64,000 nucleotides of DNA from Aradus depressus (GCA_963662175.1 OY759221.1:37694045-37758044), one strand, 5' to 3'; numbered from the stretch's first letter, positions 52,778 through 63,285 are shown. Program-made: numbers and translations. Notes: generated by a model not told the origin, from the letters alone.

Positions 52778-53266
52778 TGTAGTCTACAAAAGAAACCATC
52801 CTTAAGCAACAAAAAAACAAAAACCAACACAAAACACCAAAAAACAGGTTCTGTTGGTAACAATCATGAAATATAAAGGCAACAAAGATTGAAATAAATA
52901 TAAATACCTTAAATTGTAAAAAGTAAAAAACAAAAGAGTTTGAAATAATCATTCCCGATAAAATAATTTTTTTTGAAATTTGAATCTAATAAAATATTTT
53001 AGTAAATAAAATGTAAATTTTTTTTATTTTTTATTTATTTTTTTTATTTACTAAAATATTTTATTTCATTAAAATTTCAAAAAAAAAAATGTTATCAGGT
53101 ATGATTATTTCACTCTTTTGTTTTTTTTTTACTTTTTATAATTTGATGTACCTATTTATATTTATTTAAATCTTTGTTGCCTTTATATTTTATGATTGTT
53201 ACCAACAGAACCTGTTTTTTGTTGGTTTTTGTTTTTTGTTGCTTACGGATGGTTTCTTTTGTAGAC
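52778..53266. repeat. Near-perfect palindrome, arms about 235 bp
   Basis: TAGTCTACAAAAGAAACCAT at the left end is matched by its complement ending at 53266. Internal landmarks (CAGGTTCTGTTGGTAACAAT / ATTGTTACCAACAGAACCTG; AGTAAATAAAATGTAAATTT / ...) continue to the centre near 53022. A foldback element or transposon end pair. It is followed directly by the CTGATGA motif at 53270. Confidence 0.85.
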
Positions 53267-53345
53267 TGCCTGATGATGAGGGCAACCTCGAAAGCCGGCT
53301 AGCTAATACTAATAAAAACCTATGAGAGGTCAGACTACATGTTAT
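53267..53345 (+). repeat. Foldback-linked motif, second copy
   Basis: TGCCTGATGATGAGGGCAAC, CTCGAAAGCCGGCTAGC and ATGAGAGGTCAGACTACAT are shared with 13311-13395 and 55518-55595. Confidence 0.7.
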
Positions 53346-55470
53346 TTGACAACCTGTGTCATAATCACTTCAGTTCCGCTGAAAATCCAAGTTTCGTCCA
53401 TATGCATTGATGGTTCGCAAAACACGAATTCCGGTAATAAATTTTGATAAAAATACTCCAAACATGACTGTTCAGTTACCAGATGAAATTGAATGAAAAT
53501 TACTACTATAGAATTCTGTTTAGTAAACAATTTTTCCTCTTTAAAATGTAATAAACTCCAGCTCTGATGGAAAACGGAGGATATGAAAGAGATATTGAAT
53601 TTTCTGAAAACTTTTCCTCCAAGTTTAATTTTTTTTGACATTTTCATGAAATTGTCATTAATTTTCAATTGTAAGCAAAAGACATTTTACTTCCCCAACT
53701 GTACAAAGTATAGGGGAAGTAATGTAATCGTGAATCATATCGAAAATTAAGAGCTGCTGTGCCGGACGTCCGCGTACCACACTCCTTGTCAGCATTTTTA
53801 CACTACCATTACAACGATCTATTTTAATTGAAGGATAGAGACATCAATGAAATTTTCCAGTTTGCAAACCCTATCTCTGAAGAGGAGTTGGATTTTAAGA
53901 CGAAAGGTGACGACAGTTACCGTTTCTTCACATTTCATTCCTGGACAATGTCCTAGCAACCATCTGCTAAGGACGCGTATCTCTTCCTTCAGGGCTTGAC
54001 GAAAGGGCTCATCTATATGTGCTTACTGAAGATATATTGTGTGTACAGAAGACTGAATTTGGAGATAGTACTGTGTAACCTTTCACAGGGCTGTTGCACC
54101 AGAATCACGCTTAGCCGCCTCTGCGGTATATCCTCAAATACTCTTTTGCAGTTCTCAGTTCATAGTTATACATGCAGAATATTCAAGGGCATACATGAAG
54201 CTCGACTATCAGCCGTCGTCGACGAAGGCGATTGCCTTATCCACGGCTCTGAAAATCAGGGAGCAGTCCGTCAAAGTGTATGTCCGAGAGTGTTGATCGA
54301 AGGACCGAGCCCTGGGGACAGCTTCTTGTGATGTCCACTGTAATGCTAGCATTGAGTTGACTCATGGTCGCAGATCACATTCCTAGATAGTCCTACAGCC
54401 CGCTTTCTGCTTCCCAACTGGTTCTTGTTCGTTAAGTAAACAATGTGAAGACACTTTCTTATTCCTTTTGATCGGAGTCTAACTTACAACAATACTTACC
54501 CAATATGATAACAATGTTTTGTAAGAATTTATTATTCTTATCTCATAGTGATGAGAATCTGTCCATAAGTAACGTAAGGCCATTTTCGAAAAAAGGTTCC
54601 CCCCTCTTATGGTTACTTACCTTTTTCTCTTTTTTTATATTTAGAAATAATGAAACTTGAAACATTTTTCATGACACTTATTGTGATATTTTTTATGCAA
54701 AATAGGAAGAGAAAGACATCTGGAATTTGGAAAGAAAAAGATTTTGAGTGAGTCTTTTTTTTTTCTGTCTACGCCTGAAAGGGGTATCCGACTACGTAAC
54801 GTGATCCGGAATTCATGTTTCCATTCTAATTAAATTATGAATTTCCCTGATAATATTGAAAATCTCATAAATTAGGATGGAAACCTCACGTAGTGGCCAT
54901 TAAGGAAAGGACAGAAGCCACTTTCAACGACCTGAGCCGCCTAGTCCGCGCGACGTGAGGCATCGGGTACACTGCGTGTAACACCATCTACACAGGAGTA
55001 TTCGTTGTTGCCGGCTAACGAAGTGGTACACCATGATTCTGGTATAAGCTCAGAGATCAGACCTTTTTACGGGGACAAGGGCCTATGGAACTGCCTCAAT
55101 AGCTGCGCTACAGGTGCTAGCGAAAGCCGAAAGCCATAGACGCAATATGCCTTCAAGAACAGATATTGATGACACCTTACACCTAGCGATGGAAGAAGAC
55201 GGTGCGGACAATCCAGAGCAGAGCGTTGCAAAGACATTGTCCAGAAATGGATAGTAGGAGAATTGCCACAATGTTCCTAACGAAGTTGGGTTGTCCGGCA
55301 ATAGACAATGTACACATAGATTTCGAACCTCTGAGTGCGCCTAAACTCAACATTGGAGACCCCAGATCGTAGCAGATCTGAAAAATGTTAACTTCAAACT
55401 GTTCATACTGAGGTATCAAGACTGCAGAACATGTAGTACGTCAAGACCAGGGTGAGTAGGTAGATTCTCT
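53346..55470. other. Unclassified region, possibly an old transposon
   Basis: GC content is higher than average. Frames such as 53996-54331 (KGLIYMCLLKIYCVYRRLNL...) and the broken + frame at 55053-55240 (VLAKAESHRRNMPSRTDIDD, TLHLAMEEDGADNPEQS) look coding-like but match nothing I know. Repeat X fragments lie at 53690-53745. An inactive DNA or LTR element is likely. Confidence 0.3.
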
Positions 55471-55600
55471 GTTTTTTGGTGTTTTTTTGTTGCTTAAGGA
55501 TGATTTCTTTTGTAGACGGCCTGATGATGAAGGCAACCTCGAAAGCCGGCTAGCTAATACTAATAAAAATCTGTGAGAGGTCAGACTACATCTTATTTGA
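55471..55600 (+). repeat. Foldback-linked motif, third copy (single arm)
   Basis: TTGCTTAAGGATGATTTCTT, TTGTAGACGGCCTGATGATG, AAGGCAACCTCGAAAGCCGG. One arm of the palindrome family at 52778 with its motif. Confidence 0.7.
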
Positions 55601-55619
55601 CAATCTGTGAAAAAAAAAG

Positions 55620-57370
55620 GAAGGAGAGATATGTAATGAATGAATCGATATAATTATCTTCAAATCGTTGATAATTCTCGACGGAATAAACATTTTGGTT
55701 CCGAATTAGAGTTTTTGTGTTAAGCCTCCTCCCCTTGATTCGATTTGGCTGAAAATCAATAGGTGTCGTCGTTAGAGGATTTACGCTTATTCACAAATAA
55801 AATGTCGTGATGATAAATACATTTTATGGAGAGTTATCGTCTTCATTGGTACACAGACGCACAGAGACACAGTCAGAGAGACTTTTTTTACATATTTGGA
55901 ATCTGGAGGTCTGAAAACATGAAATTTTCTATGAAAGTTGAAACTCCACATCGAATTTTTAACCGATTACACAACTTCCTCTATACCTCATATAGCTAGG
56001 TAAGTAATGTAACCATTGCATACTTAAAGTAACTAACTTACTAGAAAAGGACTGGGTTAAATGCTGAGTTGTACCGTGTAAGGACGCCTGATAAGAAGGT
56101 TTTTATTGTTCTCAGCTGGAGGTTAGAGCCATCTTTCGGGGTATCTAACTGGGAACCCTTAACCTCCTTATCTGGAGCTCCTGGAGAAGGAGGGGGGAGA
56201 GCACTTCTTAGAGGGAGATTGGCAACTTTAATTAGTTGAGCCCAATCGGCCCTCTATAAACACCACTTACCTTATCGCCTATAGAAACATTTACGCTTAA
56301 ATGAATACAGATGGCTACTAAACAGTGGCATAGTCCAATTTATAGGTATAATAATTTTTAATTATATCTATATTAATAAAGCTGAAACTGGGTTTGTTTG
56401 TTTGTGTCAAACCGTTGGACGGATTATCATGAAACTTCAGATGTAGCGTCCTTCTAAGCCAGATTGAAAAATAGGCTATGTGGCGTCCCAAAATTTTGAT
56501 CGGGAGAGGGAGTTGTGGGGGGGCCTAAGTATAAATGTAGTGCTAGCTCATTAACTAATGGTCGGATTGTCATGAAATTTCACATGTAATATTATTAAAA
56601 GCCAAATAGAAAAATAGGGTGTATACGTCACAAAATTGTGAACGGGAGGGGGGGTATAAGTATGAATATAGTGCTAGCTCATTAACTAATGGTGTAGAAA
56701 AAATAGTAGAAAAACAAAAAGTCCTCGGTGAACTTCCCCAGCAGGACTTTCCAAAGCCAATACAACTCAATATTCTACTTACATAGTGGCTTCTGAACTC
56801 ATATTAAATTGTATCTAGATACATTCATTACATTAGTAGTTATTGAGATTTTTCTGTTAAGCCTCTCCCCTAAATCCCCCCCCCCCCCTTCCCTTTGGCC
56901 GATTTGGGGGAAAATTTAATGGGAGTCGTTCTTTGAGATACAATCGTTTCTCTGTTAGAGCGCTCAAAAAGTTTCAATCACATACACACAGATGCACAGA
57001 CAGACTGCATCGCGAAAATGGTCAAGACCTATTCAGGGGATGGTGAAAATACGTTTCTCCGAATGATGTAATCTATCAAAAATTCGATACGGAGTTTTCA
57101 ACGGAATTTCATGTTTTCCGTCCTTCAGGTTCAAAAAATAAAAAAGAAAGAAACTGAGTTTGTGTGGTTGTGAACACAATAACTCCCGATAAAATGAATG
57201 AATCAAAAGCAATTTTGTATGTGAATCCAGAACCCTCTAACGACGCTAAAGAGAAGGGGAGGAATAGAGAAGAGAGATTAGAAGTTATACTTCAATAACT
57301 GCCGTTGTAATGAACAGAAAATTTCATATGTGAATTCAAAATGGATGACATCTATAGACCTTCAATGAAA
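55620..57370. repeat. Repeat X copies, several
   Basis: Landmarks at 55670-56010, 56390-56720 (a variant with ATTGTCATGAAATTTCACAT and GGGAGGGGG) and 56800-57370. No coding content. Confidence 0.5.
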
Positions 57371-57416
57371 ACTAACATTATTGCAGAGATATTGTGAAAT
57401 AATTCAAATGAACTTA

Positions 57417-57645
57417 AATGAAATAAAATATGTTTATTAGTGATATTGTCTAATTTCACATAATATATATACATGGGAGTACTTTCGGTATTTCTACCAT
57501 CCTCAGTCAAAAGCAAAAGAGATAAGACTCTAAGACTCAGTCTTATGCTTTTGGTTGAGGATGGTAGAAATACCGAAAGTACTCCCATGTAAATATATTA
57601 TGTGAAATTAGACAGTACCACTAATAAACTTATGTTTTATTTAAT
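57417..57645. repeat. Repeat E palindrome with facing CTGAGGA motifs
   Basis: Two inverted arms of about 95 bp, centre near 57530. Each holds GATGGTAGAAATACCGAAAG, TACTCCCATG. The left one is on the minus strand (core CTGAGGA at 57506-57500); the right one is plus (TTGAGGA at 57554). Confidence 0.8.
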
Positions 57646-58029
57646 TTAAGTTCATATTGACTTTCAGCCATATCGTCCAATGGGAAGGGGAGGATAACTG
57701 TCGTTCTAATCTAATAAGATAAATAACAGTTGGAATAGACGCCAACATGATCGTTCCGCGCCAGGATGTGGAATAGTACGAAGTACTCTCTCGTTACTAG
57801 CCAGTCTCTCTAACCACTCACCTCCAACAGCGGATATTGGAGCCAGGGCTGTCCAGGCCGAACTCTGACCTCCTATGATCCATCTAAAAAAAAACAGATC
57901 TGACGTAGGGTGAGGCCACAAGAAGGATGGGTTCACACAAGTTGGGAGAAAAAAAAAGTTTGATTCCGGATGATAAATTAAAGTTAACGGTGTCTGAGGT
58001 CAACGAGGGATTATCATTATACAATACAC
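57646..58029. other. Unclassified
   Basis: No gene recognised. Confidence 0.3.
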
Positions 58030-58075
58030 TGGCGTGGCCACAAGCTTTTTTCGGGGGGAAAGGGGGCCACCAAAA
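58030..58075 (+). mobile_element. hAT-like terminus fragment
   Basis: CACTGGCGTGGCCACAAGCT followed by GGGGGAAAGGGGGCCACC has the look of a Tip100-type end; no partner. Confidence 0.3.
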
Positions 58076-58171
58076 AAAAATGGTATTTTCCTTTTCTTAT
58101 AACAGAATAAGTTCTCACCTATGTAGAAAAGACATTTTTTTTGGGCCTTATCTTCAGAAAAATGTTGTCAG

Positions 58172-58922
58172 TGAATCAAGTTTACGCTCTCTCTCCAAAG
58201 TCAACTAAGTTTACGCTCTCCCTGCAAAATCAACTAAGTTTACGCTCTCCCTCCAAAATCAACTAAGTTTACGCTCTCCCTCCAAAATCAACTAAGTTTA
58301 CGCTCTCTCTCCAAAGTCAACTAAGTTTACGCTCTCCCTGCAAAATCAACTAAGTTTACGCTCTCCCTCCAAAATCAACTAAGTTTACGCTCTCCCTCCA
58401 AAATCAACTAAGTTTACGCTCTCCCTCCAAAATCAACTAAGTTTACGCTCTCTCTCCAAAGTCAACTAAGTTTACGCTCTCCCTGCAAAATCAACTAAGT
58501 TTACGCTCTCCCTCCAAGATCAACTAAGTTTACGCTCTCTCTCCAAAGTCAACTAAGTTTACGCTCTCCCTGCAAAGTCAACTAAGTTTACGCTCTCCCT
58601 CCAAAATCAACTAAGTTTACGCTCTCCCTCCAAAATCAACTAAGTTTACGCTCTCCCTCCAAAATCAACTTAGTTTACGCTCTCCCTCCAAAATCAACTA
58701 AGTTTACGCTCTCCCTCCAAGATCAACTAAGTTTACGCTCTCTCTCCAAAGTCAACTAAGTTTACGCTCTCCCTGCAAAGTCAACTAAGTTTACGCTCTC
58801 CCTCCAAAATCAACTAAGTTTACGCTCTCCCTCCAAAATCAACTAAGTTTACGCTCTCCCTCCAAAATCAACTTAGTTTACGCTCTCCCTCCAAAATCAA
58901 CTAAGTTTACGCTCTCCCTCTG
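58172..58922. repeat. 29-bp minisatellite, about 26 units
   Basis: Unit ATCAACTAAGTTTACGCTCT plus CCCTCCAAA. Four variants (CTCTCCAAAGTC, CCCTGCAAAATC, CCCTCCAAAATC, CCCTCCAAGATC) are arranged in repeated blocks. For example the order around 58515-58690 recurs at 58727-58900, including the rare ACTTAG change. The flanks GTGAATCAAG and CTCTGAATCC derive from repeat X. Confidence 0.95.
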
Positions 58923-59156
58923 AATCCGAGCTGTTCGAAAATCAATAAGTATCTTATTTAGGGACTTCTGAATCCTCATACTAAATATAGTATTCATTCA
59001 TTAAGTAATTTTAAAGTAGTAAGTGAGACGTATAATGATTTAATATTTCCAAAATTATTCCCTATTTTCTAATTATTATATTGTAATTACACAAATATCG
59101 TATTACCAAAAAAAAAAAAATTGTAACAAATTCATAAATAATATAAAGAAAATACA
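58923..59156. other. Repeat X remnant then AT-rich sequence
   Basis: AATCAATAAGTATCTTATTT and CTTCTGAATCCTCATACTAA are repeat X pieces; nothing further. Confidence 0.4.
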
Positions 59157-59285
59157 GTATTTGTTAAGTCATGGCTGAAGATGGTAGCAATATCAAAGAT
59201 ACTCCCATATGATTTTATGTATCTTGTGAAATAGACAATATTTTTAAAAAACACTCGTTTTTCTTTATATTTTTAGTGTTCCGTG
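59157..59285 (+). repeat. Repeat E copy
   Basis: GCTGAAGATGGTAGCAATAT, CAAAGATACTCCCATATG and TTGTGAAATAGACAATATTT. Confidence 0.65.
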
Positions 59286-59499
59286 CCAAAATTTTCAAAA
59301 CGGAACACTTATGGAATCACTTGGGAAATCATGATAACAGAAAAAATTTTTAAATAGTATGTACTGAATTAAAATACAAATTTATATGCATATATAAAAT
59401 AAATCGAAAATAACAATAATAAATATATGAATAATAAAAACAAAATTAAAAATACAACGTTTTTTGAGAAAGTAAGTGCATATACCCAGAGACTGGAGG

Positions 59500-59802
59500 A
59501 TTATATTATTGGCGATAGAAGGGGTGAATATTTGAGATTGGTCTGATCGTTCATACAATTTCCTTTTTGTAGCGCTCTGTTTATTTCCAGTTGTTCCAGT
59601 GAGTTGAGTAATGTACCTTTGTCACAAAAACGTAGGTATTGTATGCCTGTATTTATGTCAAAATGGTGTTTGTTTTCGCTGGTGTGTTATTCGAAAGTTG
59701 ATTTTACTGAGTTGCATGTTGTATCATTGTTTAGCCCTATTTCTGATATGTGTTCCTTTACCCTGTTTTTGAATGGTCTTCCAGTTTGACCTACATAAAC
59801 TA
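59500..59802 (-). mobile_element. Penelope-like element: GIY-YIG endonuclease remnant
   Basis: On the minus strand from 59797: YVGQTGRPFKNRVKEHISEI, GLNNDTTCNSVKSTFE, a stop, HTSENKHHFDINTGIQYLRF and LLNSLEQLEINRALQKGN. YVGQTGR-F--R--EH with the later H--E--H and the E of SLEQLEI are the GIY-YIG nuclease hallmarks of Penelope-like retroelements. The in-frame stop and the missing reverse transcriptase make it a dead fragment. Repeat E copies flank it on both sides. Confidence 0.75.
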
Positions 59803-59814
59803 AACTCTAAGAAT

Positions 59815-59955
59815 TATATTCTAGCCATTTAGTATTTGTTAAGTCGTGGCTGAAGATGATAGCAATACCGAAAATACTCCCATATATTTTATATATCTTG
59901 TGAAATAGACAATATTTTTTAAAAGTATTCGTTTTTCTTTATATTTTTTAGACAT
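59815..59955 (+). repeat. Repeat E copy
   Basis: GTGGCTGAAGATGATAGCAA, TACCGAAAATACTCCCATAT, TTGTGAAATAGACAATATTT. Confidence 0.65.
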
Positions 59956-60271
59956 ACATCATTTTAATTTTATTTATGAGATAAATTTGCAATTAGATGG
60001 AAAGATATGTGTTGTTTGTGTACAATACTTACTTGAGATAGTACCTTATGACCGACTTAACATGATTTAAGTTTCACACCGTCTACCATATCTCCTCCAA
60101 TGCACATGGGAGGCAGGTCGGTGCACTTAATTACCTGATAACATGGCCCCTACATTGCACTGTGCAATATGCCAAAGCCTTGTAGTCTGTGTGATCTCTG
60201 CACAGCACGGGATCCAATAGCTGCAGGGCTGTCTTCTCTCAAGTGCGCTGACTGGACCTTTGTAGGTGATC
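59956..60271. other. Unclassified
   Basis: A mixed-composition block at 60060-60265 without recognisable product. Confidence 0.3.
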
Positions 60272-60428
60272 CACCAGAGGGCTCCGCGGTAGCGAGTTAG
60301 CATACTGTGCTCAAGATCTCGGGTTCAATACCCTACGGAGGCTCTTAGATTTTTTTATGTGGAAGGTTAAAAAATATGAGCTACCCTGTGCTATGTCAGG
60401 TATTCGTTAAAAACCCCTATCTCAGGTA
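60272..60428 (+). repeat. SINE copy, diverged
   Basis: GGGCTCCGCGGTAGCGAGTT, box B GGGTTCAATACCC, then a shortened body (TGTCAGGTATTCGTTAAAAA). Confidence 0.7.
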
Positions 60429-60438
60429 GTTAAACCTC

Positions 60439-61416
60439 GTTAATATGACAATTTACTCGAACAGACGATTTGGACAACTGTACAGATTTCTAAACAGAAA
60501 ATCTAAACAATCTACAGAGAACAAACTTACAATATACAAGACAATTATACGTTCGATATGGACGTACGGACTTGAGCTATGGGGCTCAGCCAAGCCATCA
60601 AACATCAAGCGGATCCAATCCTTCTAATCCAAAATCCTTAGAACCATTGTAGATGCTCCCTTTTTTGTTTCCAACCTTACACTCCATAACGACCTGAAAT
60701 TTCCTTTTGCCCAAGACCTCATCAAAACCCGTTTTTTCAAGACGCAAACCTCTCTTTCTACTATAATCCTCTTGCCAAATATCATCACAAACTCATCCGC
60801 ATAATCCTCCAAGAAGGCTGAGGCGGCGTTGGCCTCGCAATCTACTTTAATTTGTATTTTATATATATTTTTTTTATTTTAATATTTTTCTTATATTTTT
60901 TTGTTTTTATTATATTTTTTTTTCACACGCCTTTTTCAAAGGAGTGCTGGTGATAACCGCATTCTCCCCTCACTCCCCTTTCGATGCCCCGCCTCCTGGT
61001 CTTCCTCCACTGCTGGACAGTGGATGGTTGGGCAGTGTGGTGGGAGGGTCAGCGCTGGTCACCCCTGGCCCCTCCCTCTCCACTAGTTGGAGAGTGGCAT
61101 ATGGCAGTGTGCTGGAGTCCTTCTGGTGCTGTTCCTCCTCCAGTATATATTTTTATTTTTTATTTTTATTTATTTAGTTATTCTTTTATTTTATTTTTAT
61201 TTATTTGTTTATTCTCTTTTATTTTATTGTTTCTCTTTATTCATCTACCACCATTGATTTAGTCATATTCTATTTATTAATTTTTGTAAATGTTTGCTAT
61301 TATTTTGTAATTATTCACTTCTTTTTGCTTCTTATTATGTTTTAAATATTTATATTACTTGTTGTTTATTGTTTTGTACAGTTTGTAGAATGAATAAAAA
61401 GGAGAAACAAAAAAAT
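60439..61416 (+). mobile_element. Jockey-type LINE 3' end with 3' UTR
   Basis: RRFGQLYRFLNRKSKQS, IRSIWTYGLELWGSAKPSNI and, after a stop, the ORF2 end PPRRLRRRWPRNLL with TAA at 60848-60850. It is a relative of the element at 44551 (same SIWTYG-WGSAKPSNIKRIQ). The 3' UTR, with a GC-rich part (60945-61140), ends AATAAAAAGGAGAAACAAAA at 61416. Confidence 0.8.
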
Positions 61417-61969
61417 ATGACAATTGACTATTTCCAAATGTAAATATCCTTCAACTGAGAGTTACATGCAGAGGGTGAATTGAAAGATGAATTGCAGACA
61501 CTCATAAAAGACCTGAAGAAGAAAGACACTTGTAAAGAGAGTTGATCATGGGTTTGTATGGAATCTTTGTGAAGATTTTGTGTGAAGAAGTGAGAGTCTT
61601 TGTGTAAAGAAGGTACCGTACGTGTAGTGAGTGAGGACAGAAATGTTGATCAAACAAACAGACCCCCCCTTAACTTTGGCAGATTGTTCAAACAAACGAC
61701 ACACTGGCTCTGTCTGTGTCTTAGTTGAGAGCAGAACATCTTCAGAACTAACATCCTTAGAACCTTTTGTCTTTATCAATACCTGGAGACTTTTCTGGCT
61801 TAGTCTTCACACCTCTCTAACCTTTAGAAAGATAATCAAATAGCTTTCATTCTAAGCTGCTTTCAAAATATGTACATTTTCAAAGTTCATTCAAAAGCGT
61901 TAAACAGAACCATCATATAAAAGTCATCTATTGTATAAAACGGAAAACATTTTTCATATCTCAAAGTAA
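61417..61969. other. Unclassified; possible coiled-coil exon-like frame
   Basis: At 61470-61545 the frame LHAEGELKDELQTLIKDLKK then KDTCKES and a stop looks like a charged helix. It resembles in style the tail of the dynein chain (KELEIALKES stop). No convincing splice acceptor precedes it. Confidence 0.2.
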
Positions 61970-62300
61970 GAAGTTGCGGGATGAGATTTCTCGGAAGGAC
62001 GTTGTCTTCCCACTAGTTTATTTATGACCAGAACAGGTTTTGAACGCAACTACGTCAACATCAGTGGCATATCTCACCCGTACAGTAGTCAGTTATGCTT
62101 TAGCCTCTACACTGTACGACTGGGATGTGCCTCTGATGATGACGTAGTTGCATTCAAAACCTGAGGCACAGCCCAGTCGTACAGTGTAGAGGCTAAAGCA
62201 ATACTGACCACTGTACGGGTGAGATATGCCACTGATGATGACTTAGTTGTGTTCAAAACCTGATCTGATCGCAAATAAAACAGTGGGAATATGCACCATT
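61970..62300. repeat. Repeat J palindrome
   Basis: Arms at 62030-62133 and 62163-62268 are inverted copies (GAACGCAACTACGTCA, TCAGTGGCATATCTCACCCG, TACACTGTACGACTGGG). The 29-bp loop and the right arm hold CTGATGA cores (62133, 62232). Confidence 0.8.
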
Positions 62301-62318
62301 AGGTACTACAATACGTAC

Positions 62319-62570
62319 TATAATGAAGAAAGCCTTCTAACCCGGTGCCGGGGGCCCCAACAGGCGTGCGGCGGCTGCCCCCGGCTCTGGGGCGCAGGCA
62401 GAACAGAACCCCCGAAAAGATCCCGAGTTCACTCGGCGTAAAGTGCCAGAAACAAGGACGACTGTGGACCGTAGCCATCGAGCCGGTCCACAGCAGAAGA
62501 ACCCGTTTCCCAACGCAATTGGGTGATGTGACCGACCCCCCTCAGGGGGCCAGGAGCACCCCCCAAAAAA
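62319..62570 (+). mobile_element. GC-rich retroposed segment with A tail and TSD
   Basis: About 235 bp of strongly GC-rich sequence (GGTGCCGGGGGCCCCAACAG ... CTCAGGGGGCCAGGAGCACC) ends in a short A run. AATACGTAC flanks it at 62310-62318 and 62570-62578, consistent with a target duplication and LINE-type insertion. No tRNA promoter boxes and no credible protein are seen. It may be a LINE 3' UTR or a copied structured RNA. Confidence 0.55.
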
Positions 62571-62611
62571 ATACGTACCTACTATACACAAATTGTATGA
62601 AACATGAAATA

Positions 62612-63285
62612 GAGGGCCAGTAGCTCAAAAGGTAGCGTGTTTGCTTACTGAACTTGAAGCGCGGGTTCAAAACACGGTCGAGGTAAAAACAAATTGAGCA
62701 CGCCGTCCTTCAGATGGAACGTTGAGCGATGGTCTAGAGCCTGTAAAATGTCAGATACTTGTTAAAGACCCCTAACCAAGACACAATTTAAGAATCTCAT
62801 AGTAGAGTTGGGCTCATTTTCAACAGATTGACGAAAGAGCGCTCTGGTAGTAAGATATATATATGAGGAGTTTGGAGCCAGAGCGGACCAACTGGTTGAA
62901 ACTGAACAGGTAGAAAATGGCAATTGAAAATTGAGTACATTTTGTTTATTTCCATAAATGGGCCCCAAATATTTATTTATATTTGAAATTTTAGAATAGT
63001 ATTGGATGAGTGATCCCTTTTTGTGTTCTGTAAAGTTTTTGAAGGCCGTATGATCCATTGTGACTTTGAAAATATATGCACAAAATACTTGTGGACTAAA
63101 CTTAAAGTGCTTCTATCTATCACTGAAGTGAAGAAACTAAGGGATCCACACTGGTTTTGAAAAAGGGAACTTATGCCAACATCAGGATGGTAATAACTCA
63201 TTTTCCGAAAAATTGTGGGTTGGTCCGCTCTGGCTCCAAACTCCTCATATATGATCTCATAGTTAAAAGCCAAAATGATTCACAA
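62612..63285 (+). repeat. SINE interrupted by a MITE
   Basis: Head GGGCCAGTAGCTCAAAAGGT, box B GGGTTCAAAACAC, body to GCTCTGGTAGTAAGATATAT (62863). It resumes at 63248 with ATATGATCTCATAGTTAAAA after the insertion at 62864-63247. Confidence 0.8.
62864..63247. mobile_element. MITE with perfect inverted ends
   Basis: TGAGGAGTTTGGAGCCAGAG (continuing CGGACCAAC) is exactly matched by the inverted right end, 29 bp in all. The 384-bp interior has no transposase. The target is the TATA stretch of a SINE, so the duplication (TA or TATATA) cannot be measured exactly. Confidence 0.8.

Noticed and set aside
62345..62623. GC-rich frames on both strands
   Set aside because: Long frames are expected by chance in GC-rich DNA, and neither product has a recognisable domain.
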